Origin: Nesterenkonia lutea
GTDB taxonomy: Bacteria > Actinomycetota > Actinomycetes > Actinomycetales > Micrococcaceae
Assembly: GCF_014873955.1 (NCBI RefSeq)
Contig: NZ_JADBED010000001.1
Coordinates: 1,674,001 to 1,738,000, forward strand
Reading direction: 5' to 3'
Length of the DNA: 64,000 nucleotides
Made by a program: the position numbers and the translations under genes. Shown here piece by piece: positions 35,455 through 45,970 of this stretch. The notes beneath the pieces were generated by a model. That model made no database searches, was not told the origin of the DNA, and was given only the letters and a program-made list of their open reading frames with translations. Within the stretch, counting starts at the first letter, position 1. Every line of letters begins with the position of its first letter.

Positions 35455-37101
35455 ATGAACTCCCAGACGACGCACTCCACCCATGAGCCGGCCGGCACGC
35501 ACCGCTCCCTCTGGCTGGACACCCACGCTCCTGAGTCCATCCCCACGGAAGCCTTCACCGAGGGTGCCCACTATGACACCGTCGTCGCCGGAGCCGGACT
35601 CACCGGCCTGGCCACGGCGGTGCTGCTCGCGAGATCCGGGCACAAGGTAGCTGTGCTCGAGGCCCGCTCGGTCGGCGTCGTCACCACCGGCAACACCACG
35701 GCGAAGCTCTCGCTGCTGCAGGGCACCAATCTCTCCAGCATCCGGAAGCACCACTCCGATGAGATTCTCCAGGCCTATGTGGACGGCAACCAGGAGGGAC
35801 AGTCCTGGCTCGTCCGGTACCTGGAGGAGCACCGTGTCCCCCATCAGCGGCGCACGGCCTACACCTACGCCACCAGCGACTCCGGACTCTCCGCGCTCCA
35901 GGAAGAGTTCGCGGCCTGCCAGAACGCAGGACTGCCGGTGGAATGGACGGATCAGACCGGTCTTCCCTTCCCCGTCAGCGGGGCGGTGGCGCTGAAGGAC
36001 CAGGTCCAGTTCCATCCGATGGATGTCCTCGCCGCACTCGCCGCAGAGCTGCGCCACCGCGGCGGTGAGCTGATCGAAGGCGTGCGGGTCACCGGCGCCA
36101 GCTCCACAAAGGGGTTCGGGCATGGCTCAGGGACCGGTTCCGGGCATGGCTCCGGGTCAGGGTCCGGCGAAGCGCGACGCTCCTCCGACGATGACACCGA
36201 AGGCTCGCCGCTGCTGGACGAGGCACCGCTGACGGTGGAGACCAGTCAGGGAACTGTCACCGCCGCGCGGCTCATGCTCGCCACGGGCGTGCCCGTGCTG
36301 GACCGCGGCGGGTACTTCGCCAAGCTCAAGCCCAGCCGCTCCTATGCGATGACCTACCGGGTGCCCGGCGGCGGCATCCCCACCGGCATGTACCTCAGCG
36401 CCGACTCCCCCGGTCGGACCCTTCGCACGGTCCCGGTCAAGGGTGAGGAGCTGCTGCTGATCGGCGGCAATGATCACGTGGTGGGTCGCTCCCCCTCGGA
36501 GAGCGCAGCCGTGGATGACCTCGAGGCCTGGGCGCAGGAGCATTTCCCGGGCGCGGAGAGGACTCATGTCTGGTCCGCCCAGGACTACCGCACCTCACAG
36601 TACGTGCCGTTCTTCGGCAAGCTGCCCCGCGGCGGCGGGAAGATCTACCTGGCCACCGGGTACAACAAGTGGGGCATGTCCAATGCAGTGGCCGCCGCGC
36701 TGGCGATCTCGGCGGAGATCCTGGGCGGGCACATGCCGTGGGCCGAGACGCTCGGCGCGCGGATGACCTCCCCCGCGGACGTGCTCACCGGACTCAAGGA
36801 CAACGCCGAGGTCGGTGCCAGCATGGTGGCCGGCTGGACTGCGGCTGAGATGCACGCGCTGCCCGATGAAGCTCCCGCCGAAGGACAGGGCACCGTCGGA
36901 CGAGACCATGGCAGGCCGGTCGGGGTGTCCACTGTGGAGGGTGAGACCTGCAAGGTCTCCGCCGTCTGTCCGCATATGCACGGGGTGCTGAACTGGAACG
37001 ACGCCGCCCTGTCCTGGGACTGCCCCCTGCATGGTTCCCGCTTCGCCGCCGACGGCGAGCTGCTGGAGGGACCCGCCGTCACGAACCTGTCGAAACTCTG
37101 A
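35455..37101 (+). CDS. FAD-dependent oxidoreductase with C-terminal Rieske [2Fe-2S] domain
   Basis: 548 residues. The N-terminal DAO fold has the FAD motif VVAGAGLTGLATAVLLARSG and STVNTGNTTAK-like VTTGNTTAKLSLLQGT. The C-terminal Rieske domain binds [2Fe-2S] through CPHMHG and CPLHGSRF (about residues 505-535). Between them, around residues 222-245, lies a low-complexity Gly/Ser/His stretch unusual for this family. Such FAD-Rieske proteins occur widely with unknown electron acceptor. The stop overlaps the end of the convergent ribokinase gene by 23 bases. AGGAAGGAC precedes the ATG. Confidence 0.85.
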   Translation: MNSQTTHSTHEPAGTHRSLWLDTHAPESIPTEAFTEGAHYDTVVAGAGLTGLATAVLLARSGHKVAVLEARSVGVVTTGNTTAKLSLLQGTNLSSIRKHHSDEILQAYVDGNQEGQSWLVRYLEEHRVPHQRRTAYTYATSDSGLSALQEEFAACQNAGLPVEWTDQTGLPFPVSGAVALKDQVQFHPMDVLAALAAELRHRGGELIEGVRVTGASSTKGFGHGSGTGSGHGSGSGSGEARRSSDDDTEGSPLLDEAPLTVETSQGTVTAARLMLATGVPVLDRGGYFAKLKPSRSYAMTYRVPGGGIPTGMYLSADSPGRTLRTVPVKGEELLLIGGNDHVVGRSPSESAAVDDLEAWAQEHFPGAERTHVWSAQDYRTSQYVPFFGKLPRGGGKIYLATGYNKWGMSNAVAAALAISAEILGGHMPWAETLGARMTSPADVLTGLKDNAEVGASMVAGWTAAEMHALPDEAPAEGQGTVGRDHGRPVGVSTVEGETCKVSAVCPHMHGVLNWNDAALSWDCPLHGSRFAADGELLEGPAVTNLSKL

Positions 37102-37993
37102 AGTCTCTGGGGTAGGAGCACTGTGTCCCGAAGCGGGTGGCGGCATCGGCGGCGAACCTCGTCGCTGTGCCAGCCGCCGCTTCGAGGCTGTCCCCGCAGG
37201 TGAGGCGCCCCACCAGGGCGCCGGCGAAGGCATCCCCACAGCCACTGGTGTCCACGGCCCGCACCGGGATCCCGGAAACTTCGACGTCCGGCTCACCGCG
37301 TCGGTGCAGCGCGGCGCCCGCAGCGCCCCGCGTGACGATGAGCGTCTCGAGGCCCAGCTGGGCCGCGGGATCCGAACCGGCGAAGTCAGCCTCACTGTCT
37401 GCGGGCTTCCCGGTCTGCCCCTGCGCGCTCTCCAACAGGTGCCGGGCTTCGCCCTCATTGACGATGACCATGTCGACATCGCGCAGGTCCACGGGCCCGG
37501 CCGGCAGCGGTGAGGCGTTGAGCGCCACCTTGGTGCCGGCGGCACGCGCTCGGGCGGCCGTCTCCAGGACCGTCTTCAGGGGGACCTCCAGGCTGAGCAG
37601 GGCCCAGCCTGCCTGTGCCAGCAGCCCCGGAGGGCAGTCCTCGGCGGCGAGTTCGGCATTGGCACCGGGGATCACCACGATGGTGTTCTCCCCGTCGGCG
37701 CGCACCGTGATGAAGGCCATCCCCTGCGCGCCACGTCCTGGAGTGACCGCCTCGGCCCGGACGCCCGCCTCCAGCAGGGAGGCCACTGCCTCCGTGCCGG
37801 CCGCGTCGGCACCGCAGCGGGCCACCAGGTGAGAATCCGCACCCACCAGCGCGGCGGCGACGGCCTGATTGGCGCTCTTGCCACCGGTGGCTGTCTCTGC
37901 GGCTGCGGCCAGCACCGTCTGCCCCGGCTGCGGGAAGTCGATCAGCTGCGCGGTGATGTCTCGGTTCACCGATCCCATGGTCAGCAGTGTCAT
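37079..37993 (-). CDS. rbsK: PfkB family carbohydrate kinase, ribokinase-like
   Basis: 304 residues; phosphorylates ribose or a similar sugar using ATP. Seen: MGSVNRDITAQLIDFPQPGQ, the substrate loop TGGKSANQAVAAALVGA, the second PfkB signature ending AVDTSGCGDAFAGALVGRL with catalytic Asp (about 250-265), and ITVRADGENTIVVIPGAN. The typical GxGD reads GCGD. It is the last gene behind the cstR-like repressor (31-bp gap) and may be co-transcribed by read-through, although a sugar kinase has no evident role in sulfide detoxification. Confidence 0.88.
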   Translation of the reverse strand: MTLLTMGSVNRDITAQLIDFPQPGQTVLAAAAETATGGKSANQAVAAALVGADSHLVARCGADAAGTEAVASLLEAGVRAEAVTPGRGAQGMAFITVRADGENTIVVIPGANAELAAEDCPPGLLAQAGWALLSLEVPLKTVLETAARARAAGTKVALNASPLPAGPVDLRDVDMVIVNEGEARHLLESAQGQTGKPADSEADFAGSDPAAQLGLETLIVTRGAAGAALHRRGEPDVEVSGIPVRAVDTSGCGDAFAGALVGRLTCGDSLEAAAGTATRFAADAATRFGTQCSYPRDFRVSTGS

Positions 37994-38024
37994 GCGCGGT
38001 CTCCTTTGACGGCGGCGGCCCTGT

Positions 38025-38303
38025 TCAGGACAGGGACAGGAACAGCTTCTCCAGCTCTTCCACGGTCAGTCCGTCCTCGGTCTCAGCTGCTGCCTCAGGA
38101 TCTGTGATGCAGAACTTCATCGCCGAGGACACCACGCTGAAGCCCGCCCGGTCCAGAGCGGTGGACACTGCCGAGAGCTGAGTGACCACCTCGCGGCAGC
38201 TGCCGCCGTTCTCCACCGCGTTGATCACCGAATCTAGCTGACCTCGGGCGCGCTTCAGGCGGTTCACGATGCGGCGCTGCGTCTCCGGATCGGCTTCTCT
38301 CAT
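38025..38303 (-). CDS. cstR: CsoR/CstR family transcriptional repressor (probable persulfide sensor)
   Basis: A 92-residue all-helical DUF156 repressor. Cys in NGGSCREVVTQL (about 36) and Cys in SAMKFCITD (about 71) are the conserved pair. In copper-sensing CsoR a His precedes the second Cys by three residues; here the segment is SSAMKFC with Ala, so the copper site is missing, as in the persulfide sensor CstR. Neighbours support this: TauE exporter, rhodanese and a CstB-like dioxygenase upstream in the same direction, with two palindromic operators at the operon head. GGAGAG precedes the ATG. Sensor identity is inferred. Confidence 0.82.
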   Translation of the reverse strand: MREADPETQRRIVNRLKRARGQLDSVINAVENGGSCREVVTQLSAVSTALDRAGFSVVSSAMKFCITDPEAAAETEDGLTVEELEKLFLSLS

Positions 38304-38336
38304 GGTTCTCTCCCTGCTCCTCGCGCGGTCTTGTCT

Positions 38337-39179
38337 CTATGATGCCAGCTGAGCTCGGCGCCGCCGGACCAGCAGGGTCGTCAGCAGACCGACGACGACG
38401 ACCCCGGCACCCAGGCCGTAGGCCAGCGGCAGCTCCTGGAGGAACACCACCACGCCCATGGCCAGCACCAGGTAGCCGAACGCCTTCTTCAACGCCTTCT
38501 CCGGCACGTGTCTGCCCAGGGAGGAGCCGATGAGCGCGCCGACCACGGTGATCGCGGTGATCATCAGCACCGGTGCCCAGTCGATGTCCACCGAGGTCAG
38601 GTACCCGGCCAGGCCGGTGAAGGACTTCATCGAGATGATCAGCAGCGAGGTAGCCACTGCAGCGGGCATAGACAGCCCACCCAGCAGCACCAGCGCCGGG
38701 ACCACCAGGAATCCGCCGCCGGCGCCGACCATGCCGGTCACCAGGCCGACCACCAGTCCTTCGGCGAGGATCTTGCCCAGGGGCAGCTTCTTGCGCCCCT
38801 CACCAGTCTGGGTGACTCTGCGGTCCATGATCATGGCCAGCGCGGTGGCCACCATCATGGTCCCGAAGGCGACCATGAGCACGACGCCGGGCAGCTGGGC
38901 CCCGAGCAGTCCGCCGCCGAAGGCTCCTGCCATCGCGGCGGCCCCGAAGATGAACCCGGTGCGCCACTGCACGTTTCCGCGCCGCGCGTGGGCCACCACG
39001 CTGACCGCGGCGGTGACTCCGATGATGAACATCGAGGCGGCGATCGCTTCCTTGGGTGGGAAGTCCGCCACGTAGGTCAGCAGCGGCACGGCCAGGATGG
39101 TGCCGCCGCCGCCGAGCAGGCCCAGTGAGAGCCCGATCCCGATGGCGAGGACCATCGCCAGAATCAGACCCCCGCTCAT
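38337..39179 (-). CDS. TauE/SafE family sulfite/organosulfonate exporter
   Basis: About 280 residues with eight predicted membrane segments arranged as two repeats: LSLGLLGGGGTILAVPLLTY and GLVTGMVGAGGGFLVVPALV are the paired Gly-rich motifs of the family. In sulfide-oxidation clusters this protein is proposed to export sulfite or thiosulfate. The frame opens at 39278 but the ATG at 39179 overlaps the rhodanese stop by four bases and starts the first helix, so it is preferred. Confidence 0.87.
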   Translation of the reverse strand: MSGGLILAMVLAIGIGLSLGLLGGGGTILAVPLLTYVADFPPKEAIAASMFIIGVTAAVSVVAHARRGNVQWRTGFIFGAAAMAGAFGGGLLGAQLPGVVLMVAFGTMMVATALAMIMDRRVTQTGEGRKKLPLGKILAEGLVVGLVTGMVGAGGGFLVVPALVLLGGLSMPAAVATSLLIISMKSFTGLAGYLTSVDIDWAPVLMITAITVVGALIGSSLGRHVPEKALKKAFGYLVLAMGVVVFLQELPLAYGLGAGVVVVGLLTTLLVRRRRAQLAS

Positions 39180-39814
39180 CCCCGCGACACCTGAGTCTGG
39201 GCTGCCTGGATCGCGGTGGAGCGTGGGATCTCGGCCAGCAGCTTCTCCACGCTGGGGTCCGCCTCGACCTTGTTCCACGGCATCTTGTTCAGCGCCGCGG
39301 CCATGGCGCAGGAGTCGGTGAGCGCGGAGAAGGTCAGCCCTGCTCCGATGGCTCCGGCGAGGTAGCCGACCTTCGGAGAGATCAGCTTGCTGCCCAGGAA
39401 CCCGGTGAGCACCAGGGAGCCGGCGACCATGCGCACCTGCCGGTCCATGGCCCAGCGCTGCCGACCCCGCCGGGTGTGCTGAGCGTGCTGTGCCTCCAGA
39501 GCGACGATGCCGCCCTCAAGCACTCGCGCCGAGTCCACGCCTGCGGCGCGCAAGAGCTGCAGGGCCTGGTTGGCGCGGTTGCCGGACTGGCAGATCAGCA
39601 CGATGTCTCCGGTGAACTGCTCGGCCAGGGTCTCCTTGTTCTTCTGCAACAGGTCCAGCGGCACGTTGTGGGATCCGGGGACTCGCAGCGATTCATGCTC
39701 CGCAGGCGTGCGCACATCCACCAACAGGGGGGCCTGCTGGGACTGGAGCTTCTCGGCGAGCTCGGTGGGGCTGATCGGGGCGGCGGGCGCCGTCGTCGTC
39801 GTGGGGTTCGCCAT
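39176..39814 (-). CDS. Rhodanese domain protein with DUF2892 membrane tail
   Basis: 212 residues. Residues 15-115 form a rhodanese domain: LLVDVRTPAEHESLRVPGSH and the active-site loop ICQSGNRANQA, in which Cys takes a persulfide. Residues 130-200 are a DUF2892 segment with two helices (MDRQVRMVAGSLVLTGFLG, VGYLAGAIGAGLTFSALT), so the sulfurtransferase is membrane-tethered. Its stop overlaps the TauE start. It probably channels sulfane sulfur between the CstB-like dioxygenase and the exporter step (inference). Confidence 0.87.
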   Translation of the reverse strand: MANPTTTTAPAAPISPTELAEKLQSQQAPLLVDVRTPAEHESLRVPGSHNVPLDLLQKNKETLAEQFTGDIVLICQSGNRANQALQLLRAAGVDSARVLEGGIVALEAQHAQHTRRGRQRWAMDRQVRMVAGSLVLTGFLGSKLISPKVGYLAGAIGAGLTFSALTDSCAMAAALNKMPWNKVEADPSVEKLLAEIPRSTAIQAAQTQVSRG

Positions 39815-39868
39815 AGAGCTGGGTGTTCCTTTCAGGAAAATACGAGGTGTCGAATCAGGAGTGCATGT

Positions 39869-41260
39869 TCAGCGGGAGTGCTTGTATTCCGACCAGCCGG
39901 CGTAGCTGCCGACCAGTTCGCGGACGTCGTGGCCTTCCCGGCGCAGCGCGCTGGCGGCCACGGAGTTCCGGACTCCGGACTGGCAGTAGGTCACGATGGG
40001 CCCGCTGCTGGGCAGCTGGTCCTGGTGCCAGAGCACGCGACCGGCGCTGAGCTGCTTGGAGCCGGGGATGTGACCTTCCGCGTGCTCGGACTTGTTGCGC
40101 ACATCCAGCAGCAACGCGGGCTCGAAGTCCTCCAGCTCCTCCGGGGTGATGGTGGCCGGCTGGATCTTGGGCAGATCGGCGAGGCTGATCGTGTAGCCGG
40201 CCACCCGGTCGATGCCCACCCGCATGAGGTGAGCGCGCATGGTCTCGGCCTGGTCCTGATCCTCAGCCAGCAGGACCAGCGGCTGGGTCTCGGTCTCCGA
40301 GTCATAGGCCCAGGCGCCGAAGCTGGCGAACTTGCCCCCGGCCGGGATGTTCAGCGCGCCGACCACGGTGCCCTGCTTGACCTGGTCGTTGGGGCGGGTG
40401 TCCACGAAGATCGCCCGGTCCTCCTGCAGGGCGCTGCGCACCTGATCTGAAGTCAATGCATCCAGTGCGGACAGCGGGCCCAGCACGACGGGGCCGTCCT
40501 TGTTCTCACGCTTCATCCGCCCGAAGTAGGCGTGGGCATCGGGCTGCCCATCGAGGAGCTCGTCGATGAAGCCCTGCTCGTCCTCGGCCGCGAGGTGCTT
40601 GGACCACCAGGCGTTGGTGCGCTCGTAGCCGACCGTGGTGGCAGGCAGGGCACCCAGGGCCCTGCCGCAGGCGCTGCCGGCGCCGTGGCCGGGGTAGACC
40701 AGGATGTGGTCGGGCAGGGTCAGGAACTCGTTCTTCAGGCTGCGGTAGAGCTGCTTGGCGCCCTCGAAGCGGGTGTCCTCTCCCCCGGCAGCCTCATCCA
40801 GCAGGTCCGGGCGTCCCAGGTCACCGGCGAAGACGAAGTCACCGGAGATCATGTAGCCGGGATCATCGCTGAAGGCACCGTCGGTGATCAGGAAGATCAG
40901 GTGCTCCGGAGTGTGACCGGGAGTGTGGCGTGCCTCGATGGTGATGTTGCCCAGGGTGATCTTGTCACCGTGGGTCAGCCGGGTGGCGTCGAAGCCGTAC
41001 TGCCAGTCCTCGCCGCCCTCACCGGAGATGAAGGCCTCGGCGTCTGCGGCGGCCGCGAGCTCGCGGGTGCCGGAGAGGTAGTCGGCGTGGATGTGGGTCT
41101 CGGCCACCTTGGTGATGCGCATGCCGTGGTTCGCGGCGAGGTCGAAGTACTCGCCGACGTCGCGGCGGGCATCGATGACCATGCCCTCGCCCGTCGCCTG
41201 GCAGCCGATGAAGTAGCTGGCCTGGGCCAGGTCCTCGTCATAGATCCGTTCCAGAAGCAT
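39869..41260 (-). CDS. cstB: CstB-like persulfide dioxygenase: MBL fold plus two rhodanese domains
   Basis: 463 residues. The N-terminal metallo-beta-lactamase fold has ETHIHADYLSGTRELA (HxHxDY in place of the common HxHxDH), the ARHTPGHTPEHLIFLI motif and VYPGHGAGSACG. A middle rhodanese-like domain (about 255-350) has no Cys in its loop; the last domain (about 365-460) has the active loop TYCQSGVRNS. This three-domain layout with a degenerate central rhodanese is that of CstB, which oxidises low-molecular-weight persulfides. It is first in the operon, with AAGGAAGGGA before the ATG and the operators 30-80 bases upstream. Confidence 0.88.
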   Translation of the reverse strand: MLLERIYDEDLAQASYFIGCQATGEGMVIDARRDVGEYFDLAANHGMRITKVAETHIHADYLSGTRELAAAADAEAFISGEGGEDWQYGFDATRLTHGDKITLGNITIEARHTPGHTPEHLIFLITDGAFSDDPGYMISGDFVFAGDLGRPDLLDEAAGGEDTRFEGAKQLYRSLKNEFLTLPDHILVYPGHGAGSACGRALGALPATTVGYERTNAWWSKHLAAEDEQGFIDELLDGQPDAHAYFGRMKRENKDGPVVLGPLSALDALTSDQVRSALQEDRAIFVDTRPNDQVKQGTVVGALNIPAGGKFASFGAWAYDSETETQPLVLLAEDQDQAETMRAHLMRVGIDRVAGYTISLADLPKIQPATITPEELEDFEPALLLDVRNKSEHAEGHIPGSKQLSAGRVLWHQDQLPSSGPIVTYCQSGVRNSVAASALRREGHDVRELVGSYAGWSEYKHSR

Positions 41261-41291
41261 GAGATCGCTTCCCTTCCTTAGCAGCTATTGG

Positions 41292-41307
41292 ATACCCCGG
41301 GGGGTAT
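41292..41307. promoter_or_regulatory. CsoR/CstR-type operator 1
   Basis: ATACCCC-GG-GGGGTAT, a perfect dyad of the kind bound by CsoR/CstR tetramers. It lies 31 bases before the cstB-like ATG, at or just downstream of the promoter. Confidence 0.78.
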
Positions 41308-41323
41308 GTTGTCCAGTGTGGCA

Positions 41324-41341
41324 TATACCCCTAGGGGTATA
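41324..41341. promoter_or_regulatory. CsoR/CstR-type operator 2
   Basis: TATACCCC-TA-GGGGTATA is an 18-bp perfect palindrome sharing both ATACCCC arms with operator 1. Centres are 33 bp apart (about three helical turns), so repressors could bind the same face. It would control the cstB-like operon and possibly the divergent MFS gene. Confidence 0.8.
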
Positions 41342-41571
41342 CAAGCGAGCAGGCGGCAACGGCGGTCGCTCCGCCGGCATGCTCCGCGTTGGCCCTGCCG
41401 AAACCCGGCCGGTAGGCTGGAGGACCTGCCCTCCCCCGGCCCGCCCACGCGGTGGCCGCTGCGTGGAAGCGAGCAGCACACGTGTGTATCTACCTGGCTC
41501 GCGCAGCGTCGACGCCGCCGCGGTCAAGGCGGCACTGAGTACGCCAGAGCCGACACCGGAGGAACAGCCAC

Positions 41572-42894
41572 ATGCCCGCCCCCCAGCCCGATGCCCTGCC
41601 AGGCTCCCAGCCCGAGACTTCTCCTGAATCCGGCACGGCCTCGCCGGAGATGCCGGGCCCTGGTCAGAACCCGACCCTGCGCGGCGCAGTCGGTCCGGCG
41701 TACTTCCCGGTGGCCCTGCTGGCGCGCTTCCCCTACGCCATGATGGTGGTCGGGGTGCTCACCCTGGTGGTGGCGGCGCGGGACTCCCTGACCCTGGGCG
41801 GCGTCACCTCCGCCATGGTCGGACTCGGTACGGCGATCTTCGGACCGCTGATCGGTGCAGCCGCCGACCGCTGGGGCCAGCGCCCGGTGCTGCTGATCAC
41901 CGGTCTGGCGAGCAGCCTCTCCCTCTTCGCCCTGGCCTGGGTGGTCTACAGCCCCCTCGGGACCTGGGCGGTGCTGGTCTCGGCGTTCCTGGTGGGCGCC
42001 ACCGCGCCGCAGGTCCCGCCGATGTCACGCAGTCGCCTGGTGGGCGTCATCTTCCGGAAGCTCCCTGCGGCGCGGCAGCAGAAGACCATGAACTCCACCA
42101 TGGCCTACGAGTCGGCCGCCGATGAGATCACCTTCGTCTTCGGTCCCGTGATCGTGGGCCTGCTCGCGGCGACCCTCGGCGGTGCGGCTCCGATCATCGG
42201 CGCCGCGGTGCTCACGCTGTGCTTCCTGCTCGCCTTCGCGATGCACCCCACCGCCGACGTCGTGCCCAAGAACACCGCCACCCACCGGGATCCCGCACCG
42301 GTCGGAGAGCTCTTCGCCCCGAGGCTGCTGGTGCTGCTGGCCGGCGCCCTGGGCATCGGGCTGATCTTCGGCTCCACGCTGACCGTGCTGACCTCCTTCA
42401 TGGCAGATCTCGGCCTGGCCGAGCGCGCGGGTCTGGTCTACGGCGCCATGGGCGTGGGCTCGGCGATCTTCGCCCTGGCGGCGGCGCTGTTCCCGGCCAG
42501 CTTCAGCCTGGAGGCACGCTGGCTGAGCTTCGGCGGGGTGCTGCTGCTGGGAACGATCGGGCTGCAGTTCGCCTCGGTGCTGCCGGTGCTGATCATCGTG
42601 CTGCTGGTGATGGGGGTCGGCATCGGCCCGACCCTGGTCACCCAGTTCAGCCTGGTCGCCGAGCGCAGTCCGCACGGGCGCTCCGCGACCGTGATGTCCA
42701 TGCTCACCACGGCGATCGTCATCGGGCAGTCCTCCTCCACGGCCGTGACCGGCTACATCGCCGAGAACTTCGGCACGCAGATCTCTGCGATCGTCCCGCT
42801 GGTGGCGGCGCTGCTGATCATCCTCGCCGCGGTGGGCAACGCCTTGGGCGTCAGCAATGCTCGAGACTACTCCGGGGAATCCTCGACGGACTGA
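41572..42894 (+). CDS. MFS transporter
   Basis: 440 residues with 12 predicted membrane helices: two six-helix halves joined by a cytoplasmic loop near 215-245 (PTADVVPKNTATHRDPAPVG). The helix 2-3 motif GPLIGAAADRWGQRPVLLIT is the MFS signature A. Substrate is unknown. It is divergent from the persulfide operon and shares its operator region, so export of a sulfur or toxic compound is possible (inference). GGAGGA lies eight bases before the ATG. The stop lies within the 3' end of the small convergent gene. Confidence 0.83.
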   Translation: MPAPQPDALPGSQPETSPESGTASPEMPGPGQNPTLRGAVGPAYFPVALLARFPYAMMVVGVLTLVVAARDSLTLGGVTSAMVGLGTAIFGPLIGAAADRWGQRPVLLITGLASSLSLFALAWVVYSPLGTWAVLVSAFLVGATAPQVPPMSRSRLVGVIFRKLPAARQQKTMNSTMAYESAADEITFVFGPVIVGLLAATLGGAAPIIGAAVLTLCFLLAFAMHPTADVVPKNTATHRDPAPVGELFAPRLLVLLAGALGIGLIFGSTLTVLTSFMADLGLAERAGLVYGAMGVGSAIFALAAALFPASFSLEARWLSFGGVLLLGTIGLQFASVLPVLIIVLLVMGVGIGPTLVTQFSLVAERSPHGRSATVMSMLTTAIVIGQSSSTAVTGYIAENFGTQISAIVPLVAALLIILAAVGNALGVSNARDYSGESSTD

Positions 42895-43199
42895 TTCGAG
42901 GCTCGGTCCGGGGACTGGGCTGGGCGCGCGCTGCGGTCCCGCTCCGGCCACGGCTCTTCGAGCGATATCCCGGGATCCTGTGCATCGCGGTGCGTTTCCG
43001 CCACCCGCTCGCTCGAACGCCTGTCGAGACCGCTGAAGACCGAGCCCAGGGCAGCGGCGCCGAGCACAGGCCGCAGGACGGAGTCTCTGAGCGAGTCTCC
43101 GGGGCGTCGTCGTCGCAGTGCCAGCACCAGACGGATCACGATGGCGGCGCAGAACACCACCCAGAAGCCGATGAACAGCACGCCGATGAAGTGGTCCAT
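42867..43199 (-). CDS. Small single-pass membrane protein, unknown function
   Basis: About 110 residues: an N-terminal membrane helix (MDHFIGVLFIGFWVVFCAAI) followed by a polar, charged tail. Not recognised. The frame runs upstream to 43385 but that part lies over a hairpin element and a terminator, so the ATG at 43199, with GGTGGAG before it, is chosen. The 3' end overlaps the convergent MFS gene by 28 bases. Confidence 0.55.
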   Translation of the reverse strand: MDHFIGVLFIGFWVVFCAAIVIRLVLALRRRRPGDSLRDSVLRPVLGAAALGSVFSGLDRRSSERVAETHRDAQDPGISLEEPWPERDRSARPAQSPDRASNQSVEDSPE

Positions 43200-43250
43200 G
43201 CGCTCCACCCTGTCACGCCGGGCCCAGCCGCTCCAGCCACGCCCATGACA

Positions 43251-43324
43251 CATCTGTTGGGCGGCTTGCGGTGCTCTGAAGCGCCCATCAAGCAGAAATA
43301 ACGCCGCAAGGCGCCCAACAGATG
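43251..43324. repeat. 74-bp imperfect palindromic element
   Basis: Arms CATCTGTTGGGCG and CGCCCAACAGATG are perfect; extending inward gives a 23-bp arm with 21 matches (GCTTGCGGTG against CGCCGCAAGG). The centre is 28 bases. It is not related in sequence to the 75-bp elements but has nearly the same size and hairpin form. Lies between pnp terminator and the small membrane gene. Confidence 0.7.
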
Positions 43325-43350
43325 CGGGAGGAAGAGCGCCGCACGCAGAA

Positions 43351-43392
43351 ACGGCCGGTGAGGCTCCCCCGGAGGGGAACCTCACCGGCCGT
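43351..43392 (-). terminator. Intrinsic terminator of pnp
   Basis: ACGGCCGGTGAGG / CCTCACCGGCCGT with inner TCCCC/GGGGA forms a long GC hairpin about 60 bases after the pnp stop. On the minus strand it is followed by TTTCT. Confidence 0.85.
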
Positions 43393-43450
43393 CGTGCGGC
43401 TTCGCTGCTCAGCCGAGGCGTGTCAGCGGAAGCCGTTCAGCAGGAGCTGA

Positions 43451-45688
<2,238 letters not shown>

Positions 45689-45890
45689 AACAGGTGTCTC
45701 CTCTCAGTTGTCTTGCATTACTGGCGCGCCAGTGAGAGAGAAGGATCTGCGTACATATGGTCGGTCATCGATCGAAGCCCACGGGCCGGGCACGTGCTGT
45801 GCCTCCCGGAGGCTACTACCGAGGACCGGAACATATGAGTTCGATCCCTCTCACTGGCGGGAGCGCCACCCACTAGTCTCGCATACAAAG

Positions 45891-45934
45891 CAGGCGGCTC
45901 CTACGGTCATGAAGACCGTTTCAGGAGCCGCCTG
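45891..45934 (-). terminator. Intrinsic terminator between rpsO and pnp
   Basis: CAGGCGGCTCCT / AGGAGCCGCCTG, with an inner ACGGTC/GACCGT hairpin, lies 35 bases after the rpsO stop. Minus-strand continuation is CTTTGT. It probably separates most rpsO from pnp transcription or acts as a processing stem. Confidence 0.82.
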
Positions 45935-45970
45935 TCTCGTTGCTTGGTGATCAGCGTTTGACGCTGAAGC

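Larger units (their letters stand above)
41261..41571. other. Divergent regulatory region between cstB-like and MFS genes
   Basis: About 310 bp. The part nearest the cstB-like gene holds two palindromic operators (listed separately). The remaining 230 bp toward the MFS gene are GC-rich with no conserved protein and no strong hairpin; it is a long leader for the MFS transcript. Confidence 0.5.

Noticed and set aside
43139..43385. Upstream extension of the small membrane gene at 42867
   Set aside because: Runs through the pnp terminator and the 74-bp hairpin; the ATG at 43199 begins the membrane helix.
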